Assembly (NCBI GenBank): GCA_964618855.1
Contig: CAZUCD010000079.1
Location: 1-16,575, forward strand
Direction of reading: 5' to 3'
DNA length: 16,575 nt
Source: CAZUCD01 sp964618855
GTDB lineage: Bacteria; Sumerlaeota; Sumerlaeia; SLMS01; JANRJK01
Position numbers and translations under genes: made by a program. Positions 13,638-16,575 of the stretch are shown here, piece by piece. The notes below the pieces were generated by a model, which saw only the letters and a list, made by a program, of their open reading frames with translations, did not search any database and had not been told where the DNA came from. The first letter of the stretch is position 1. Each line of letters begins with the position of its first letter.

Positions 13638-14585
13638 ATGAAGTACCGCGACTACTACGAGATACTCGGAGTCTCCCGCGACGCCACCCCGGAGCAAATC
13701 CGCAAGGCGTTCCGCACGCTCGCGCGCAGGCACCACCCGGACGCCAACAAGGGCGATCCGCAGTCCTCCGAGAAGTTCAAGGAGATCAGCGAAGCCTACG
13801 AGGTCCTGAAGGACGAGAAGAAGCGCAAGCTGTACGACCAGCTCGGGCCGGACTGGAAGTCCGGCCAGGATTTCACTCCCCCGCCGGGCTGGGGGGGACG
13901 CGGACGCGCACCCTACGCCCGCACCTCGTCGCAGGGAATGCCGGAGGGCTTCAGCGAGTTCTTCGAATCCCTCTTCGGGGGGGCCCGCGCCGGGGGATTT
14001 CGCGGCGGTTTCCCCGGGGGCTTTGGCGGATTTGAGTCGGGATTCAACGGTGGGCACCAGGAGCACGCTCCCGAAGCAGAGAACGAGATCAGCGTCCCGC
14101 TGGACAAAGTGATGTCTGGCGGAAAGGTCTCCCTGCGGATCGACGATGGCTCCGGCTCACCCCGGGGGATCGAGGTGACGATTCCCAAGGGGATTGGCGA
14201 CGGCAAGCGCATCCGTCTCTCCGGTCAGGCGCCGGGGGGCGGGGACCTCTACCTGCGGATTCGCATCGATGCCGGCAGGTCCCGCGTCGAAGGGAGCGAC
14301 GTCATCGTGCCGCTCCCGCTTGCACCGTGGGAGGCCGCGCTGGGCGGTGCCATCCAGACCACCACGCCGGAGGGCGAATCCATCACGCTGACGATTCCAC
14401 CCGGCACAAGCACGGGCAGGCGTCTCCGGCTGCGTGGCAAGGGCCTCAACGCGGGGGATGGTGCGCGCGGAGATCTCTACTACGAGGCGGCGATTCAGAT
14501 GCCGAGAACGCTCACGGACCCGGAGCGCGCACTCTTCGAGAAGCTGAAGTCCGAGAGCACCTTCAACCCGAGAACCGGCGCGTGA
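13638..14585 (+). CDS. DnaJ-class J-domain co-chaperone, CbpA type without zinc finger
   Basis: J-domain proteins stimulate DnaK ATPase and hand it unfolded clients. The protein has 315 residues. The J-domain is at 1-68 (KYRDYYEILGVSRDATPEQI, with HPD at 33-35 and KEISEAYEVLKDEKKRKLYD), then a Gly/Phe-rich linker at about 75-140 (GGARAGGFRGGFPGGFGGF), then the two beta-barrel client-binding domains (VPLDKVMSGGKVSL, VTIPKGIGDGKRIRLSGQ, DVIVPLPLAPWEAALGGAI, TIPPGTSTGRRLRLRGKG). There are no CxxCxGxG zinc repeats, so it is class B (CbpA/DnaJ2), not canonical DnaJ. I chose the ATG at 13638 because it gives the family's usual start; the ATG at 13626 would add four residues. Neither has a good Shine-Dalgarno. 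A GCGCC/GGCGC hairpin lies in the leader (13583-13600). The stop overlaps ybeY in GTGA. dnaK and grpE are not in the window. Confidence 0.92.
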   Translation: MKYRDYYEILGVSRDATPEQIRKAFRTLARRHHPDANKGDPQSSEKFKEISEAYEVLKDEKKRKLYDQLGPDWKSGQDFTPPPGWGGRGRAPYARTSSQGMPEGFSEFFESLFGGARAGGFRGGFPGGFGGFESGFNGGHQEHAPEAENEISVPLDKVMSGGKVSLRIDDGSGSPRGIEVTIPKGIGDGKRIRLSGQAPGGGDLYLRIRIDAGRSRVEGSDVIVPLPLAPWEAALGGAIQTTTPEGESITLTIPPGTSTGRRLRLRGKGLNAGDGARGDLYYEAAIQMPRTLTDPERALFEKLKSESTFNPRTGA

Positions 14586-15103
14586 CGGCCCACGAGGGGA
14601 GGTCCTCCCGGAGCACTCGCGTCGATGTACGTTTCGAGCGCGCGGGGCTGCCCAAGGGGCGGGCGGAACTCGCCCGCGCTTGCAGGAGCTTGGTGGCCGC
14701 CGTCGCGGACGCGATCGGCTACAAGGATGCCGCAGTCAGCTTGCTTTTCTGTTCTCCCGGGGAGATGCAGCGCCTCAACGCGCTCCATCTGGGAGAGGAT
14801 CGTCCCACGGACGTGCTCAGCTTCCCGGCGCAGCGCCTTCGCCCCGGTCGCATCTCGCGCGGGGTCGAGCACCTGGGCGACATCGCGGTTTGTCTCCAGT
14901 ATGTCGCCACGTCCGAGAATGTCGCCCGCCGCGCGATCGCGGGGGAGGTCGCGCTGCTGATCGTCCATGGGATGCTCCACCTCGTGGGGCACGACCACGG
15001 CGCGCCGGAAGCCAAGCGTGCGATGTGGGCCGAAACGCGCAGGCTACTTGCACTGCCGGAGGCGCGTGCGCTCGCGGCGCTTTGGCTCGGGGTCGCGCGT
15101 TGA
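14582..15103 (+). CDS. ybeY: rRNA maturation endoribonuclease YbeY
   Basis: YbeY is a metal-dependent endoribonuclease needed for 16S rRNA 3'-end maturation and ribosome quality control. The product has 173 residues from a GTG that overlaps the dnaJ stop (GTGA). Family signatures: VSLLFCSPGEMQRLNALHLG (52-71), EDRPTDVLSFP (72-82), EHLGDIAV (96-103) and the zinc motif HGMLHLVGHDH (129-139), giving the three His ligands 129, 133 and 139 of H3xH5xH. All ligands are intact. The N-terminal 15 residues are basic and poorly conserved, normal for the family. It ends in a TTGA overlap with era. The ybeY-era order is widespread in bacteria and ties the pair to small-subunit assembly. Confidence 0.95.
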   Translation: MTAHEGRSSRSTRVDVRFERAGLPKGRAELARACRSLVAAVADAIGYKDAAVSLLFCSPGEMQRLNALHLGEDRPTDVLSFPAQRLRPGRISRGVEHLGDIAVCLQYVATSENVARRAIAGEVALLIVHGMLHLVGHDHGAPEAKRAMWAETRRLLALPEARALAALWLGVAR

Positions 15104-16026
15104 CGTCGGGCCCGTTCCGCGCGGGGTTCGCGGCGCTCCTCGGCAAGCCGAACGCGGGGAAATCCACCCTCCTGAACGCCATCCTCGGCGAGCGCGTCGC
15201 GGCCGTCTCTCCGAGGCCGCAGACGACGCAGCGCAGGCTCGCCGGCATCGTCAACCGCCCGGGCTTCCAGATCGTCCTGGTGGACCTGCCCGGGATCGTC
15301 GCGCCCGAGGACCCCCTCCGAACCGTGCTCTGCGAGAACATCCGGTCTGGCAGCGAGGGAGTGGACGCGCTCGTCCACGTGATCGACGCGGGGGACAGGT
15401 TCCCCTTTGATCCGGAGGTTCAGGAAGTTCTGGCGGCAATGCGCGTCCCCAGGATCCTGGCGGTCAACAAGCTCGATGGGAGGAACCGTGCACGGTCCGC
15501 GAACGACGTCGTGGCAAAGCTCGGCGACGTCGTGGACGCCACGCGGTACTGCGAGGTCGTGGGCATCAGCGCGCTTGAAAATCGTGGAACGGAGGAACTT
15601 CTCGCGGCGGTGGCGCGCATGATGCCCGAGGGGCATGCGCTCTACGACGAGGAGCAACTCGTCGATGCGAACCTGCGCGACCTTGCGGCGGAGATGATCC
15701 GCGAAAAGGTCTTCGCCGTCCTTCGCGACGAACTGCCCTACGCCGTCGCGGTCACGATCGAGGACTTCCAGGAGCATCCGCCCCCGCGCAAGTGGGTCAT
15801 CCGCGCAACTCTCCACGTCGAGCGCGACAGCCAGAAGTCGATACTGATCGGCAGCGGCGGCGGCGTCCTCAAGTCCATCAGCACGGCGGCGAGGAAGGAC
15901 ATCGAGCGCCTGTGCGGATGCGGCGTGTTCCTGGAACTCTGGGTCAAGGTGAGGCACAACTGGCGCCGCAGCCCGAACGACCTGCGGCAGTTCGGGATTT
16001 CAGAGCCCCGGCGCGGTAAGCGCTGA
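15100..16026 (+). CDS. era: GTPase Era
   Basis: Era is a GTPase that binds the 3' end of 16S rRNA through a KH domain and checks 30S assembly. The protein has 308 residues from a TTG start overlapping the ybeY stop (TTGA); no in-frame ATG sits near the G1 motif, so the TTG is well supported. Motifs: G1 GKPNAGKS (15-22), switch SPRPQTTQRR (37-46), G3 DLPG (62-65, where DTPG is usual), G4 NKLD (123-126), G5 SALENRG near 157. The C-terminal KH domain has VERDSQKSILIGSGGGVLKS and CGVFLELWVKVRHNWRRS, both diagnostic of Era. The length is typical. Its last 27 nt overlap the end of a convergent gene on the minus strand. Confidence 0.96.
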   Translation: MTSGPFRAGFAALLGKPNAGKSTLLNAILGERVAAVSPRPQTTQRRLAGIVNRPGFQIVLVDLPGIVAPEDPLRTVLCENIRSGSEGVDALVHVIDAGDRFPFDPEVQEVLAAMRVPRILAVNKLDGRNRARSANDVVAKLGDVVDATRYCEVVGISALENRGTEELLAAVARMMPEGHALYDEEQLVDANLRDLAAEMIREKVFAVLRDELPYAVAVTIEDFQEHPPPRKWVIRATLHVERDSQKSILIGSGGGVLKSISTAARKDIERLCGCGVFLELWVKVRHNWRRSPNDLRQFGISEPRRGKR

Positions 16027-16575
16027 GGCACCTGGCGCGCTCCAGCACGCGCGAACAACCCGGCCCGAGTCGCCACCGCAACCCACCAGCACCGTGTTGT
16101 CGCGCCCCGCGGAGAGAGAGACGGGGAACCGCAGGGCACCCGGCGGAGTCACCCCGATGCGCTCCCCCCCCGCGTCGAACACGGCCACGCGGTGCTCCGC
16201 CGTCTCGGCAACCCATATGTTACCCGTCGCGTCCACGGCGATGCCTTCCGGATTGATGAGTCCGTCGAGAAGCACATGCGGCTTCATTGGGCGGATGGGC
16301 GTGTCGGGGTCGAAGGGAAGCCCCAGCACGCGCCCTTCCGCCTGCATGGTGACAAGAAGTTCCCGCCTGCCCGGATGCCAGGCGATGCCGAAGGGAAACT
16401 CCCCGACCGCGGGAAGGAGGGCTCCCGGTTCCAGGCGCCCCCCGCGCACGCGCAAAAGCGTCATCTCGCCGCGGAAGTGAATCACCGCAAAGAGGGCGTC
16501 CCCGTCGGGCGAAGGCAGGCGCGCCAGGTTCCAGGGGGCGGGGACCTGGATGGAATCGGTGGTGGCGCCGGCCGA
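16000..16575 (-). CDS. beta-propeller (NHL/SMP-30-like) protein, 5' truncated
   Basis: The frame is open from the window edge to a TGA at 16000-16002, giving about 191 C-terminal residues; the start lies beyond the window. Repeated propeller-blade text is visible: PWNLARLPSPDGDALFAVIH, FPFGIAWHPGRRELLVTMQA, LINPEGIAVDATGNIWVAET with AEHRVAVFDAGGERI, and LRFPVSLSAGRDNTVLVGCG. The P-x-G-I-A-V-D-x-x-G-N-I-W-V-A pattern is that of NHL repeats and SMP-30/gluconolactonase-like propellers. It could be a lactonase or a non-enzymatic scaffold; the metal-binding residues cannot be judged without the N-terminal half. Its 3' end overlaps era tail-to-tail by 27 nt. Confidence 0.75.
   Translation of the reverse strand, partial: SAGATTDSIQVPAPWNLARLPSPDGDALFAVIHFRGEMTLLRVRGGRLEPGALLPAVGEFPFGIAWHPGRRELLVTMQAEGRVLGLPFDPDTPIRPMKPHVLLDGLINPEGIAVDATGNIWVAETAEHRVAVFDAGGERIGVTPPGALRFPVSLSAGRDNTVLVGCGGDSGRVVRACWSAPGASALTAPGL

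Noticed and set aside
14719..15957. Open frame of 412 residues on the minus strand
   Set aside because: Antisense to ybeY and era, which are certain; it is a shadow of their codon usage.

Overview
The window is a very GC-rich, densely coded stretch of bacterial chromosome. It has no tRNA, rRNA, CRISPR array, insertion sequence or phage gene that I can see. Lipobox-bearing secreted proteins, a sigma-54 activator with an FHA domain, a tandem DNRLRE surface protein, GTG/TTG starts and a bacillithiol-type deacetylase together fit a Gram-negative-type lineage such as Planctomycetota, Sumerlaeota, Hydrogenedentota or a relative. This placement is inference; nothing in the window fixes the phylum.

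Left part (1-2561): the 3' end of a tandem DNRLRE-domain exported protein, a small lipoprotein of unknown function closed by a perfect 13-bp hairpin, a 328-bp gap with a second hairpin, and a stand-alone ClpP-fold protein with a basic tail.

Central plus-strand block (2723-9273): holB (clamp-loader delta' with an unusual acidic DLF-repeat linker), ruvX/yqgF, a TPR-like lipoprotein, then a tightly packed set ridA - tusA-like - moeB/thiF-like - bshB1-like deacetylase - FHA/GAF/sigma-54 activator. From ridA onward the genes touch or overlap, apart from a 4-nt gap before the moeB-like gene. They look like one transcription unit that couples sulfur-carrier chemistry, a thiol-type deacetylase and a dedicated enhancer-binding regulator. 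This is the most interesting part of the window.

Minus-strand pair (9290-10998): a serine hydrolase lipoprotein followed by moaC, overlapping by 4 nt and convergent with the regulator. MoaC and the MoeB-like protein could both serve molybdenum cofactor synthesis.

Right part (11243-16575): a long coiled-coil protein overlapping zapA (cell division), ended by a strong palindromic terminator; a convergent ExoD-family membrane protein; then dnaJ (zinc-finger-less, CbpA type) - ybeY - era, linked by 4-nt stop/start overlaps and devoted to protein folding and ribosome maturation; and finally, convergent with era, a truncated beta-propeller (NHL/SMP-30-like) gene running off the window.

Six gene pairs share a 4-nt stop/start overlap (ATGA, GTGA or TTGA), so translational coupling appears to be the rule here. 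Start codons are my choices from Shine-Dalgarno spacing, overlaps and family alignment. Family names come from motifs read by eye, not from a database search.
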